Positions 47,200 to 58,365 of a stretch of DNA of 64,000 nucleotides are shown one piece after another (position 1 is the first letter of the stretch; each line of letters starts with the position of its first letter). This DNA comes from Timema cristinae (taxonomy: Eukaryota > Arthropoda > Insecta > Phasmatodea > Timematidae). The stretch covers positions 18,577,928 to 18,641,927 of the forward strand of contig JBCFYV010000001.1 of the NCBI GenBank assembly GCA_039000515.1, given 5' to 3'. Position numbers and translations under genes: made by a program. The notes under the pieces were generated by a model. It had not been told where the DNA came from, did not search any database, and saw only the letters and a list, made by a program, of their open reading frames with translations.

Positions 47200-47409
47200 T
47201 TAAGCTAAGGCTACACAAATCCACACTGCACTGGTGTAGACGACTCGCCGAGAAAGGATTTATCCACACTTCGATGCGCTACGGGCAGTGTAGCCACTTA
47301 CATCCGAACACGCATGGAAATTCGCGTAGAAGTGCGTATGGAGCACACCCAATGGTTCATCACACCACTGTGGTGCGCAACGGAACGACTCCGTGTAGCC
47401 TCCGCTTAA
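47200..47409. mobile_element. GC-rich TTAA-flanked MITE
   Basis: TTAA (47200-47203) then GCTAAGGCTACAC, and at the other end GTGTAGCCTCCGC then TTAA (47406-47409): imperfect 13-bp inverted ends with a TTAA duplication, as in piggyBac-type MITEs. The 202-bp body is CpG-rich (GATGCGCTACGGGC, AATTCGCGTAGAAGTGCGTA), in sharp contrast to the AT-rich flanks, and has no coding capacity. The open frames called across it are by-products. Confidence 0.75.
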
Positions 47410-47723
47410 TACGTCCGGGATTCCCCGTATTATTATAATACTATAAACCCACGTGGCTGACTCACTCACTGACACTAATATTTGCCCATTTACAGATAAG
47501 GTAGACACTTGAAATTTGGCAAACTTATAGTTTATAGTCTGTAACGGACGGGAAAAATTCCAAAAAGTTGGAAAAAAAATTACCCACGAGAAAAATTATA
47601 AATGTCGGATCAACTTTAAAGTCAGTGTGGACCTTTCTATGTAGGTTTCTTGTGGCTAAACGTTAAGACCCATAAATTATTATTACTATTATTATTATTA
47701 TTATATTATTATTATTATTATTA

Positions 47724-47998
47724 GCACCACGTCTTACTACCCGTTCGGGTTGTACGCACTTACGCTTATGTGTAATGGTAGGGTGATTGTGAGATGAAAT
47801 AGAGGACATACGTGGGATCCGAACCACGGTGGAGGCCTAGCATTCCACACATTCACAAGTTGTGGTTAATACACGTCTTTTCAGAAGTGAAGGAAGGGTT
47901 TGGCAATCAGATAAATTGTGCTGGGACCGAGGATTTAAACCCGGACCCCCAGCCAGCACAGAAGTCCGACACCTTACCCGTAGACCACCAGGTCACCG
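47724..47998 (-). mobile_element. Family C SINE with perfect 12-bp target-site duplication
   Basis: Plus-strand order: (ATT)n 47674-47723, tail GCACCACGTCTTACTACCCG, GGGTTGTACGCACTTACG, body, head ACCGAGGATTTAAACCCGGA, CCGTAGACCACCAGGTCACC. AAGACCCATAAA occurs at 47665-47676 and 47999-48010, so the inserted unit includes the ATT tail. This is the best-defined family C insertion. Confidence 0.9.
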
Positions 47999-48335
47999 AA
48001 GACCCATAAAAAAAGGCTTTGGAATTACATTAGTTTACATCCATTGCAAAGTGAGTATACATAGATAATCTGTAAAGTTTAAATGTCGTAATACATATTT
48101 TTAGATAATGTAGGATTTATGAACGTCTGCAATACGTTTCGGGAAAGTGAACCAGCACATCTTGAAAAACTTTTCCCCTCAATCTACGCCAAAGATGAAA
48201 AGTCTATTTGCCACTTGAATGCTTGTGACACAGGCAGACGCTACTAGATATAAACAAAACTCCCACAACAAACAATATTGGGTTTTAATTTTTTCTTCTT
48301 TTAAAATCGTTTATATTATTGGAACTCTAAATTAT

Positions 48336-48560
48336 GAAAGTAACCATTTGGATGTTTCTTTTTTGTGGAAGCGGAATTGTTGGTTTACTTATAAATGCTT
48401 TAAAACGAGATTGTCTAAAATGCTGCTTTCTCTTAATAAATTAAGATGGCTAACCAGCTGAAAAAATGATGTTTGAGGACTTCATAAAAAAACTTGCTTA
48501 GCTGTGTTCACACACATGTGATTACAAAATAAAAATGTTTTATTTTGAAACCATAATTTT
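48336..48560 (+). repeat. Unclassified dispersed repeat R2, copy 2
   Basis: Ordered matches with 16080-16310 (TTTGGATGTTTCTTTTTTGT, GTGGAAGCGG, ACGAGATTGTCTAAAATGCT, AATTAAGATGGCTAACCAGC, TTTTATTTTGAAACCATAAT). The open frame at 48219-48461 is not conserved in the other copy. Confidence 0.55.
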
Positions 48561-51500
48561 TTAAGTTACCTTCTCTAATTTATAAAAAAGCCATGAATTT
48601 TGATGATTGTTAATAAATAATTTATTAAATTATTATTTAATATACTAAAATAATTGCTATTGTTGCCACAACCACTAAACAAACACAATAATAGTTGGAT
48701 TAATATTTGTTTTAAATTAAATAAGACACAAATATTCAACTATAGAGTATTCCTTAGGAGCAATCGTGGAAATTCTTACCTGATATTTAATATCTTCATA
48801 AAATAATAGATATTTCCACATTAGCAACTTCAACCAATGTTAGCAAAAATTATCTCTACTAGCTGTCAGTTAGCAACATTCATATGTCAAATGGACTATA
48901 GTTACGGGGGTTAAAGGGGGATTGACCCCCTACCCCCTTTACCCACTCGCCTAGACGATATAAATAATGTTTTTTCTAATCCGATTTGCCAGACTGATTT
49001 GGTTTATTGTATTTATTTTTATATTTTGTTTATTGCCTGGGAATTAAAATTAATAGTTTCTACATACTAACGGCAAAAATTAGTGTTTAAGATCACTATC
49101 ATGTCAGTTTTAGTATAGTAGTGTTATGATTCACCCATATAGTGCCCTTTGTGGAAGTGTGAAGGATATAATTAACAGCCGCTGTTAATTAAAAAAAACA
49201 TATTTTACAAATCATAATTGAATATTTATTACGATTGTTTTTATTTACTTTAAATTCACAATTGGACCAGAATTCTATTCGACAGTAAATAGATTATTTA
49301 CATAATTTACATTATTATTTCATATCCACGCCACTGAAACAAGCCTTAAATTAATATTTATCTGTGCCTGGTAAATGTTATATAAACGGTTAAACATATC
49401 GTTTCAGTGAACAAAAACTTTAGAATTATGGATTTTACAAAATGGAGCCCAGTCATTTTTATGATTTAAGCAAATTTAAATAGTTTATATTGCCTTACCA
49501 ACATATTTACCTATTTTATGTTTTTTCGCCTCAATAATAACATCGTAGGTAATAAAAAATACTTCAATACTGAATAAAATATCAACAAGAGCTTCTTTTA
49601 TAGCTTGGGATTTCGTTAACGGTTCTAAAAAAATTCGGCAAAGGAAGTATTTTATAATATTTTGTAGAATGACTTTAAGAAGTTATGTTCAACATGTCAA
49701 TAAAACGTTCACTTCATCGGTTGAGCATTCTGGTTTCATGGAGGGATGAGAAAATATGTTTTTATTTTAACACTTCAGACAGAATAAAAGACAATCTTTT
49801 GTCAGTCAAGAAAACAATTAAATCACTAATTATGTTGTGTTTGTTACTATTTAACGACAGCTTGTAAGAACATATAAACAAAACTTCTGCACAAACAAAA
49901 CAACGGGTGATTATGTAAAGTCCCATTTTTCAAGTTTCTTAGCTCATATTTTGACTGGAGTTTTTTTGTTACTCCTTTATAATACACATTACATTTTGAA
50001 TTTAAATACGACAACACAAACAAACATTAATAGTTTAAATAGTTTTCCTATAGTTTTAAACTACCTAAAGGAAGCTGTTTCTTTTACCCGTTTCTTTTTT
50101 TAAAATTGAAGAAAAAAAAGATTACTTTCATATTTATTAATCTTGGTGTTATATTTTAAATAATTATTATTACCATCATTACTATGATTATGAATACTAA
50201 TAATAATGAGGTTTTAAATAAATTGTTTTGGCCTATATAAAAACATTTTATTCAGATGAGATACCAATTATTTGTATTGAGAACATTATGTACCATGTTT
50301 TTAAAAATTCCCCTAAACATAAATAAAAACTAGCTTTTAAATATTACTAATAACAAAAAGAATATATTTATAATTATTTTAAATAAGGGAAGTGTTTGTT
50401 TTTACTGTATATTCGTGACCAACAAAAAAATATATACATAAATAAATGTTAAAGGTAGATTAAAACAATCGTCTATGAGAAATTGTATTTTTATATCTAT
50501 TTTTTGTCTATCTTATTCTAGTTGGTAGCACAATTTGATACAGGACTAAGCGATCCTGGAATGATTCTGGCCAGTGCTGATTAAGATGGCTAATATTTAA
50601 TTAGAGTCCATCTTGCTATAAAATTAGTAAAAATCAAAGTTCTGGATCTGAATGTTTATTTCTTAGCATACTCTGCTAGGATAATGTTAGATTGTAATTG
50701 CGTGCTGAGATAATATTTTATATTATTCGGCCACTATTATAACAGCTTCAAAGCCTGATCAACGTTTCACCAATGATTTAAAAATGTCTGAACCACACCA
50801 AGAATGGAACCGAAAAATATGATATAGTTAAACCAAATCTCCATTGCTGGTTAATATTATTAGCAAGGCCCATTGGTGTAAAAGTGATCAACTATAAATA
50901 TATTTTAGCTAAACAAGTTAGTATGAAGTAACTATTAAAAGTAAAATAAAAAATCTAAAGTATTTTGCAATAACTTTCTTCTAGCAAACCTCGTTATATT
51001 AATAAAAAACGAGAAAAATGATATTAAAGATTAATAATAAAACAAATATTATAATACTAAAACTAGTTAAGTTTATATGTGTATTATTTATAAGTAATTA
51101 TATATATTATATATATATTTTACATAGATTTTGATTAGTATGGGCCTACTGTATAATGTTGTTTATGAGATTATTTTTTTCTGATAAACTAAAAACAAAT
51201 ACTTATTTACTTTAACCTTTCATAGCTATAGTTTATAAAAGCTATTGAGTGAGTTATTTATAGCACAACTAATGTGTTTATTCCGATCAATCTTTACCAA
51301 ATCACCAAAAAAAGGAAACAAAGGAAAAAAACGTATTGCTTACAAAATATCAGACTCATTACATAAAAAGGTACAAATAAAATCTAAACCTATTTGAGTC
51401 GAATAAGTTTTGGACGAGATAGAATGTTGTTTAAAATCCCTTCAAGGGGAAAACCACCACACACACACACATATATAATATATATATATTTTGATCTCTT

Positions 51501-51940
51501 TTTTTATTTTCCTCACCGCCCTAACCAGTCTTTTCCATAGCGGATAAAGTATCCTTAAAAAAAAAGTCATTTCCTTGTATGCATTTAGTGGAGCCCTAAT
51601 AAAATCCTCCAAACAGTATGGGAATGATTATGTTAACGATCAGTAACTTTTAAGTTTTATGAACAGAAGTAGATGAATATTGAACTAGGTATATGGGATA
51701 CGGGTGATGGGGGGGGGGGGGGGGGGCGGAATATATGGCCAGTGGCCATCGTATATCAACATTTATGGTCCTGGTAGAAGCTCGCGTCTACTTATATCCC
51801 TGTCCGTAAACTCTGTTCTTATTTTGTGTTTTTCAGCGTAGCTTCCTATCGAAATTAAAAAAATAAATGAACGTGTTCTGAGATGAAACGTTTTGAACTT
51901 CAAGTAAAATATAATTTATGTTCAGAAGTTTTAACTATGA
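48561..51940. other. 3.4 kb AT-rich sequence, nothing recognised
   Basis: A G18 run at 51709-51726 (possible G-quadruplex) and CA/TA dinucleotide runs near 51458-51490 are the only landmarks. No coding remnants. Confidence 0.5.
51709..51726. repeat. G18 homopolymer
   Basis: Longest G run in the window; able to form intramolecular G-quadruplexes. Confidence 0.9.
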
Positions 51941-51942
51941 GG

Positions 51943-51981
51943 TGGCGTATAAACCGAACGGGTAGTAATACGTGGTGTTAA
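51943..51981 (+). mobile_element. Orphan SINE A/C 3' tail
   Basis: GGCGTATAAACCGAACGGGT, then AGTAATACGTGGTGTTAAA. Tail only, 33 bases before the head of a complete A2 copy in the same orientation. Confidence 0.7.
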
Positions 51982-52014
51982 AGATTTTAAAAAAAAACTC
52001 TAGAGCTATGCCCC

Positions 52015-52269
52015 GCTTCGGTGGCAATATGGTCTAACGCGCTACTATGGCAATAGACTAAACTCCTGATGACGGTAGGATCAAGGTTCAAATCTCAGTT
52101 GGGTGTTCTGCGTGTGATTTATCCAAAATGAATTTCCATTCTACCACCATGAAAAATTGCTGATACACTTCCTATAAATATAACCTTCCGTATCCCTAAA
52201 ATCATTTTAATAATTAGTACATAAGCTATAGCCTGAAAGTTTTGTGGGACGTGATGTGATGCTAGAGAA
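52015..52269 (+). mobile_element. Family A2 SINE
   Basis: CCGCTTCGGTGGCAATATGG, TCTAACGCGCTAC, B box AAGGTTCAAATCTC; body CATTCTACCACCATG; decayed tail GTGGGACGTGATGTGATGCT. The end of its tail carries the insertion site of the following family C copy. Confidence 0.8.
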
Positions 52270-52289
52270 AATTATTATTATTATTATTA

Positions 52290-52553
52290 GCACCACGTCT
52301 TACTACCCGTTCGGGTTATACGCACTTACGCTAATGTGTAATGGTATGGTGATTGTGAGATGAAATGAAGACCTACAGTTTAACTGGAATCCGAACCACG
52401 GTGGAAGCCTGGCATTCCCCACATTCACAAGATGTCTTGTCAGAGGTGAAGGAAGGGTTTGGTAATCAGATAAATCTGTGCCGGGACCGAGGATTGAACC
52501 CCGGCCGCCAGCACAGAAGTCTGACACCTTACCCCTAGACCATTAGGTCACCA
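52290..52553 (-). mobile_element. Family C SINE inserted into the A2 tail
   Basis: GCACCACGTCTTACTACCCG, GGGTTATACGCACTTACG, body TGAAATGAAGACCTACAG and head GGATTGAACCCCGGCCGCCA, CCATTAGGTCACC. GCTAGAGAA is duplicated at 52261-52269 and 52556-52564, with the (ATT)n tail inside the insertion. A deletion of about 20 bases near ACATTCACAAGATGTC shortens the body. Confidence 0.9.
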
Positions 52554-53224
52554 ACGCTAGAGAATAAACTACCCAAATATTAATCAAGTGTTGTTATATT
52601 TGGGTTGAGCATTGTTTAGGATTATATTATACCCAACATAATAAATTAAAATCCAAACAATTATTTGTGGTACAAATAACCCGATGCTACTGGTTAATTA
52701 TTTGAAATAGTTTCACTAGTATGAACGTGTATTTGAAAATGTTTGCATTAAATTCAGAGCTAATTTTTCTAATATATTTTGGTATTAAACTAAAATAACT
52801 ACGAAATTAATTTGGGTTCACTTCTTAGTACATACAACCTACTTAACCTATACACAAAATATAGTTATGCCTAAAGGTATGTTTCCAGAGTTCAGGGGTA
52901 TGAGAACTATTACAGAACCAGGTGAAACGGGTTCGACTCTCTTCTTTGTGACCATTTAGTCCAATATTATAAATATTGTTATCATAAGAATTACCGAGCA
53001 TTGTGGCATTTGACCAGAAACATTTTTTTTAACTAAGAGAAAAGTTTTGGTCAAATTACGCAGTGCCATAACAAATTAATGAAAATTGTGCAGCAACTCA
53101 ACCAAATATCGCCTTTTGCATCTTAATACCCATCCTTGTTATTTGCATTGAATTACTATTATTGAGTAGTTATGAGAACGGTAGCATTTGAGAAGTAGAT
53201 ATAGGCCTACGAGATTTGTCGTGA

Positions 53225-53332
53225 AGAGGAGGTGGGAAATATTTAAATGAAAACTCACCCTCAACAAAACGGTTGGGATTTGAACCCCAAACACCTTGCT
53301 ACCACCAAACTAGACTTTATGAGCTTCGCAAT
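53225..53332 (-). mobile_element. Diverged family A SINE fragment
   Basis: GAGGAGGTGGGAAATATTTA, AACTCACCCTCAACAAAACG, GTTGGGATTTGAACCCCAAA, ACTAGACTTTATGAGCTTCG follow body-to-head order on the minus strand with many changes. Confidence 0.45.
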
Positions 53333-53937
53333 AGATTCACGTGTCTATCGATGTGGGTATTAGTAAATTATTTTGACATTAAATGCAATAAATTATCTTA
53401 ATTATAACCTTCCTTTGCCATCCAAATAAAAACCTTGATCGTACTTTACATAATTTTTAAAACCTTCTTTTAAATATATGTTTCACCCTTTCCTTGGAAG
53501 AGTATTTAACCACATTTCAGGATGACTGACCCGCAGGTGAATCAAAGTAGTGAAGGGTTGAGAGGGTGAGGGAGGTGGTGCAGGGGGTAAATGTTTATAC
53601 CCGTGCTCATCAGGCAGGTGAAACTAAGTGTTCATTCGTCGAGAATAACCCGAGCTTGTTTTAAAAGCAAACATCCCTTAGGGTAAGTTGAAAAGATAGA
53701 GGTTAAAAGGGGTATACGAAGAGGTTTTCAAGCTCCTCCCCTCTTCATCCACCCACCCTTCCAGAATACCACACCCACCTCTTTTCTGCTCATCAACCTA
53801 TCATATAATGTTTCTGTTGCAATCACAAGATCAGACATAGGTATCCATCCATCTATCCTTTCATCCTTCTGTACTCATCTCTTACTTTTCATCTCTTGAG
53901 GGCGCTTCTTACTCCTTTCTTTCTCTCTTTTTAACAG

Positions 53938-53977
53938 GTAGAGCAGCGCTGCAGACGGGAAGAAGTAGCACCCTCAG
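53938..53977 (+). other. Candidate 40-nt micro-exon
   Basis: A textbook acceptor (pyrimidine tract CTCCTTTCTTTCTCTCTTTT followed by TAACAG, ending 53937) and a textbook donor (CAG|GTAAGAGT at 53978) enclose 40 bases, GTAGAGCAGCGCTGCAGACG then GGAAGAAGTAGCACCCTCAG. Two of three frames are open. The length is not a multiple of three, so skipping would shift the frame. There is no repeat match, and composition is GC-richer than the flanks. No neighbouring exon was found, so the host gene is unknown; it could be chance. Confidence 0.4.
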
Positions 53978-54214
53978 GTAAGAGTTCTTAAGTACTAAAA
54001 ATATTTGTTTTAATTAGTATTTTATTCAGTTCCTTTTTAATAATGTGCGGCTGAACAAAATATACTCTATATGTTTTTAATTTGTGATGTTAAACGTGAA
54101 TTTCTTAAGCAGGTTGATTACATAAGTACACGATTTACAAACTAGCTTACACATCACCCAGTCCTCCGGTCTTCAATTCGTCACTGTGAGAAGGTAAGAC
54201 ACAATTTGAGCGAT

Positions 54215-54290
54215 GATACATTTTTCTGCTGGGTTGGGAATCAAACCCAGGACAGTTGAGTATAGTAAAATACGTACAAACAATCGAGAC
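54215..54290 (-). mobile_element. tRNA-like relic
   Basis: CTGGGTTGGGAATCAAACCC then AGGACAGTTGAGTATAGTAA: the reverse strand reads a T-arm-like GGGTTTGATTCCC preceded by ATACTCAACTGTCC. It may be the head of a worn SINE of class D; no body could be matched. Confidence 0.35.
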
Positions 54291-54656
54291 TGATTCAATT
54301 CGCTGTAGTAATGGTGGTAACTCTGACAGTAGAAGATGTAAAAACGGTTAAAAGAAAAACTTATTACAAACAAATTGTTTTTGTGAAATATTTGACTGGC
54401 AAAAGTGAGTGTAATTCAATATAGGTTCTTGCAGATAATATGTTTTGGAAAATGGATGCATGAGAGTGCATGAGAGTAGAATATATCTAGTAGTTCTTAC
54501 TAAATACCAGCTACCATCACGTCTATCGTAGATGGAGAAGGATGTCACACTACATCAGTTTACACAATTAATTTGACACTGGTTTGAAAACGTGAAGACA
54601 TTGAGACTTGGGAAATTTATTACTTTATTAAGTTTATTTATTTAAGGTAAATATTT

Positions 54657-54914
54657 TATGAACCGCGTCCTACTAACCGTTTAGGCTATACGCTTATTTA
54701 CAAAGTTACGCTATTGGTTTTAGGGATTTGAAAGGTTGAATTTAGATGAAACGTTAGGGCCTACCAACATTTGTGTGGAGGTGGAGTGGAAAAACCATTT
54801 AGTAAAAATACCTCGGTACACTCAACCGAGATTCAAACCTTGATCTCCCTATCATCTGCAATCTAGTCTACTGTGAGAGTAGCGCTTTAGACCTTGTGGC
54901 TACCGTAGCAGGTA
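54657..54914 (-). mobile_element. Family A2 SINE, full length
   Basis: Tail GAACCGCGTCCTACTAACCG, GGCTATACGCTTATTTACAA; body TTTGAAAGGTTGAATTTAGA, TTTAGTAAAAATACCTCGGT; head ACCGAGATTCAAACCTTGAT, GTGAGAGTAGCGCTTTAGAC. Near-complete. Confidence 0.85.
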
Positions 54915-55290
54915 ATAGTAGTAATGGTTATTATTATTACTATTACTATTTATTTATATCAGGAGTAGAGAGACGGTCATTCATTAAACATTGTCCAGCT
55001 AAGGTCAATGCTAGTAAGCTGGTGCCTGTCTTTATGTGTCATACATACATTTAGTAGTATAAAGATATTGTAAATAAATTAAATTTTTTTAAAAGTATAT
55101 TCTTTCAACGTAACATATATGTAATACTTAATCTATTTTTTTTAAATATATTTAATTAATTTTTATATGATATTGAAAACCAATTCTAAGTCCATGTGAT
55201 AGCTTTTCAATCATATTTAGTCATATTAGAATTATTTGTCCATGAAGCACTTAACCATTTTAATTATTTTGGTATTAACATTTCTTGTAA

Positions 55291-55343
<53 letters not shown>

Positions 55344-57655
55344 CTAGCTGTAATAGTAGTAACAGTCGTATTGCTACTAATGTGTGAATAAAACTCAAGT
55401 ATTAATTTATTTTTTACAATAAGTATTATAATATAATTTCTTGTTTATTTAGTTTTCAAGTCGATACAACATTTACACACAGCCGCCATTCCCTTTAAAA
55501 AAATAATTGTGGTTCATTGGTAATGGAGTATTTATTAACAAAAATTCATCATTCAATCTATGTTTTTTGTAAGGGTTTTTAACCCAAAAAAAACAATTGA
55601 ATCACATTCCCAAATTAATTTGTTTGCCTTGCTGTTGTAAAAACGGTGGAGAAAGAAGGGGTAAAAATTCATTGATTGAATGATACTGAGGTCATTATTT
55701 AATTACACTTTTAATTAAATCCACTCGCTGGCACACAAATAATATATATATAAAAAATATTCTTTGGTAAGGAAATAAAAACTCTGCACGCAGGAATATG
55801 AACGAAAGGTATTGGTCGGTGACCAGTTTCGAAAAATCATTATTGAAAAACATGTTTTATATGTATTTTTTTAGGAAAGGGTGACAAAATAATAGTTAAT
55901 AGTATAGGGAGGGAGAGTAAACAACCACATATTTTGATTCATTGTGAATATATAGAACCTAAGTCTTTATTTTTTATAGCAATAAAATACATTCGTTCAT
56001 TCAAAAAGACAATCATTTAATAATAATTGTAGTAAGATAAATTAAACCGTTTACCCTTTTTTTAAAGGGAGGAGAGTTAAGGGACAATTATTTTAATCTT
56101 ATCAAAATGTTTATAAAAAAAGAATTATCTCTCTCACATAAAATAGTGTTACCCCTCCCCTGCACCATAGAAATGTACGAATTTATATAATTGTATCATT
56201 CTTACATGCGTAATATGTATTTGGGTGAAAAACTGTAAATTTCAAACACTATTTACTATTATGTATATTTTTGTACCAAAATAAAGAATTCTCCATGGGT
56301 TACAATTAATTTTTATTAGTATGATGTTATTTTCAGACACGCCCCTTTGTAACGATCGATGTTCAAGGACACATTTTATTAGTGACGTGTCGAATCAGAT
56401 GGATGACATTTAGTGATGTTGGGGAAATAATTTCAAGAAAATTTCATAGACCCAATTTCACAAGCAACACAATTCATACACTGGTGACTAAATTAAAAAT
56501 TTCACTAAATTAAAAATGTATCACAAAATCTATCAAGATCCACCAGATCTATTTTAACCCAGTAGAACACTCATTGGCCGGATATCGACGGAAAATACAT
56601 TTGCATGTGATGTTATTTAGAGCGTAGAGTATGTGTGATTGGTAAAATGGGGACAAAAGGTGTGGAAGAAGAACGTATCACAAGTATAGTTTCAAAAATC
56701 TCAGCTTACCCCGCCAATATTTCACGACACACCACTGGTACCCGACTAAAACTTTCAAAAGACTATGCCATAAATAGGTGATTATTAAAACTGCCAATTG
56801 TCAAATGCAGTAATCGATCATTTCCCAGCGGAGAATCATTTTGGTGACAATTCTCCGACTAATATACCGGCGTGTTCCAAAGTGCTGATTGTTCAAACAC
56901 TATACAGCTCACACAGAGATAGAGGGTGTGGAGATTTGGAGGAGGAGGGGGGGGGGAGGGTTGGAAGGGAGTACAGAGCTTGAATGTTTGTTTTGTCATG
57001 ACGAACATAATGTTTGCTCAGTTGAGCTGCATGACGGGTTGGAGTTTATGGAGAGGGTGGGGGAGGAAGATTGGCGGGATGGATCCAACAAGGGAGGAAG
57101 GAGGGCGTTGTTGGCCAGGCCACAATTACATAATTAATCAATTAATCATGGGTGGCGTCGGTCAAAATCTCCCTCCTTGTCGTTACACCCCTTCCCTCCT
57201 TCTCCTGCTTTACACTTTCCCCGACAAACACACGGAATAGGTGAGTATATACTGATGAACCGTGACTGGCATGCAATCACAAGTTATCAGCAATTGGCAC
57301 GATATCGAACGAGAAACGTTTGTGCTGGGATTTGTTGTATATGGTAGAGGGGAGGTGGTTTGTGGTGTTTTTATAAAAAAATTGTGATAAAAGGCCATTA
57401 TTTCACCACGAATGGGATTTTAAAACTATTATTTACTTAATTCTTGGGTATCACAAACTGATACGTGATGCTCATCTACAGGATCAATTCTGTCATACAA
57501 CAGGTCCATTCCTTTTGTCAGCGAACTTACACCACCAACGCGTCTTGTTTTCTGCCTATTTCTTAATTTACCAGAATGTTCTTTTTTTTTCTTCAAGTCC
57601 TCCTTCTTTCTAAGTTCCTTCATCACTCAACCTTTAGTTATATGATGTCATCCTG
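54915..57655. other. AT-rich sequence with low-complexity patches
   Basis: Holds (TAG)n at 55291-55342 and a G/A-rich patch at 56920-57120 (G10 near 56948). The overlapping open frames at 56798-57240 arise from that patch. GTGAGTAT at 57241 resembles a donor site but has no partner. No gene is claimed. Confidence 0.45.
55291..55342 (+). repeat. (TAG)17 microsatellite
   Basis: 52 bases of uninterrupted TAG units; its poly-Ser open frame is an artefact. Confidence 0.95.
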
Positions 57656-57659
57656 ATAG

Positions 57660-57770
57660 TTGAATCAAATTCAAATGAATGAAACATGACGATTTGGAAA
57701 TAGGAATCAAACGTGGGACGTTTGGATTAAGCACCAATACTCTACCACTGAGCCATACTGGTTAGCCTCG
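57660..57770 (-). mobile_element. Class D tRNA-like arm, left
   Basis: On the minus strand: CCAGTATGGCTCAGTGGTAG, AGTATTGGTGCTTAATCC, then a T-arm-like ACGTTTGATTCCTATTTCC and CGTCATGTTTCATTC. Layout matches a tRNA-like head (A box GGCTCAGTGGTAGAG, B box). It is inverted relative to a related arm at 58274-58365, about 70 percent alike by eye. Confidence 0.6.
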
Positions 57771-57796
57771 CGCGTGGACTGTGTTTATAGATACTG

Positions 57797-58023
57797 AAGC
57801 CTCATGGCTTCTTTGGTGCTGACTGACAGCTCATAGCTGACTTCTGACGGCTTTGAAAAGTTACCAGACCAAATTATGTATCCTTATGCCGAACCATATG
57901 ATCTGCAAAAACATGTTTTTAGCAGCTGTCAGTTCTGACAGTCAAAATTTAGGTATATACCTAAATGGTGACTGTCAGAAGTCAGCTGTGAGCTGTCAGT
58001 CAGCACCAAAGAAGCCATGGGGC
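57797..58023. repeat. Foldback element with 50-nt near-perfect arms
   Basis: Left arm about 57799-57848 (CATGGCTTCTTTGGTGCTGA, CTGACAGCTCATAGCTGACT) and right arm 57974-58023 (AGTCAGCTGTGAGCTGTCAG, TCAGCACCAAAGAAGCCATG) are complementary with about two differences. The 125-base loop contains ATATGATCTGCAA, a word also present at 15962-15974. A transcript would form a long hairpin. Confidence 0.8.
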
Positions 58024-58073
58024 TACTATAGCTCTGAGTGGACAACACTCACTTCTTACCAAACTTTTGGCAA

Positions 58074-58245
58074 GTTTCATAGTCGAGACTAGATTTCCTC
58101 AAGTGTGGCGCTACACTAAACACCGGAGGACGCCTACCTAGACCAGCACGCATGCGCCTGGCGTGTTCCATCGTGCTCAAGGCACGTGTCATCCCGTATT
58201 CGGTGTAGCGCTGCACCTGGGGCGTATTAAGTCTGACTATGAAAC
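58074..58245. mobile_element. Small GC-rich inverted-repeat element
   Basis: GTTTCATAGTCGAGACT at the left and GTCTGACTATGAAAC at the right are inverted. Next to them GTGTGGCGCTACAC and GGTGTAGCGCTGCACC also pair. The 172-bp body is GC-rich (CGCATGCGCCTGGCG) against AT-rich flanks. It is MITE-like with no coding capacity. Confidence 0.65.
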
Positions 58246-58273
58246 TAATGAAAGATGAACCTGTATATGAGAC

Positions 58274-58365
58274 GAACCAGGGTGTTTCAGCGGTAGAGCA
58301 TTGGTGTGCAAATACAAAGGCCTCAGGTTCGATTCCTTTCTCCAGGTTGACATTTTTGCACTTAA
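58274..58365 (+). mobile_element. Class D tRNA-like arm, right
   Basis: CCAGGGTGTTTCAGCGGTAG, AGCATTGGTGTGCAAATAC, then CCTCAGGTTCGATTCCTTTC, TCCAGGTTGACATTTTTGCA. A and B box positions and an acceptor-like CCAGG/CCAGG-type match make it tRNA-like. It shares the GACATTTTTGCA/GTCATTTTTCAA ending with the element at 61.8-62.2 kb. Confidence 0.6.
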
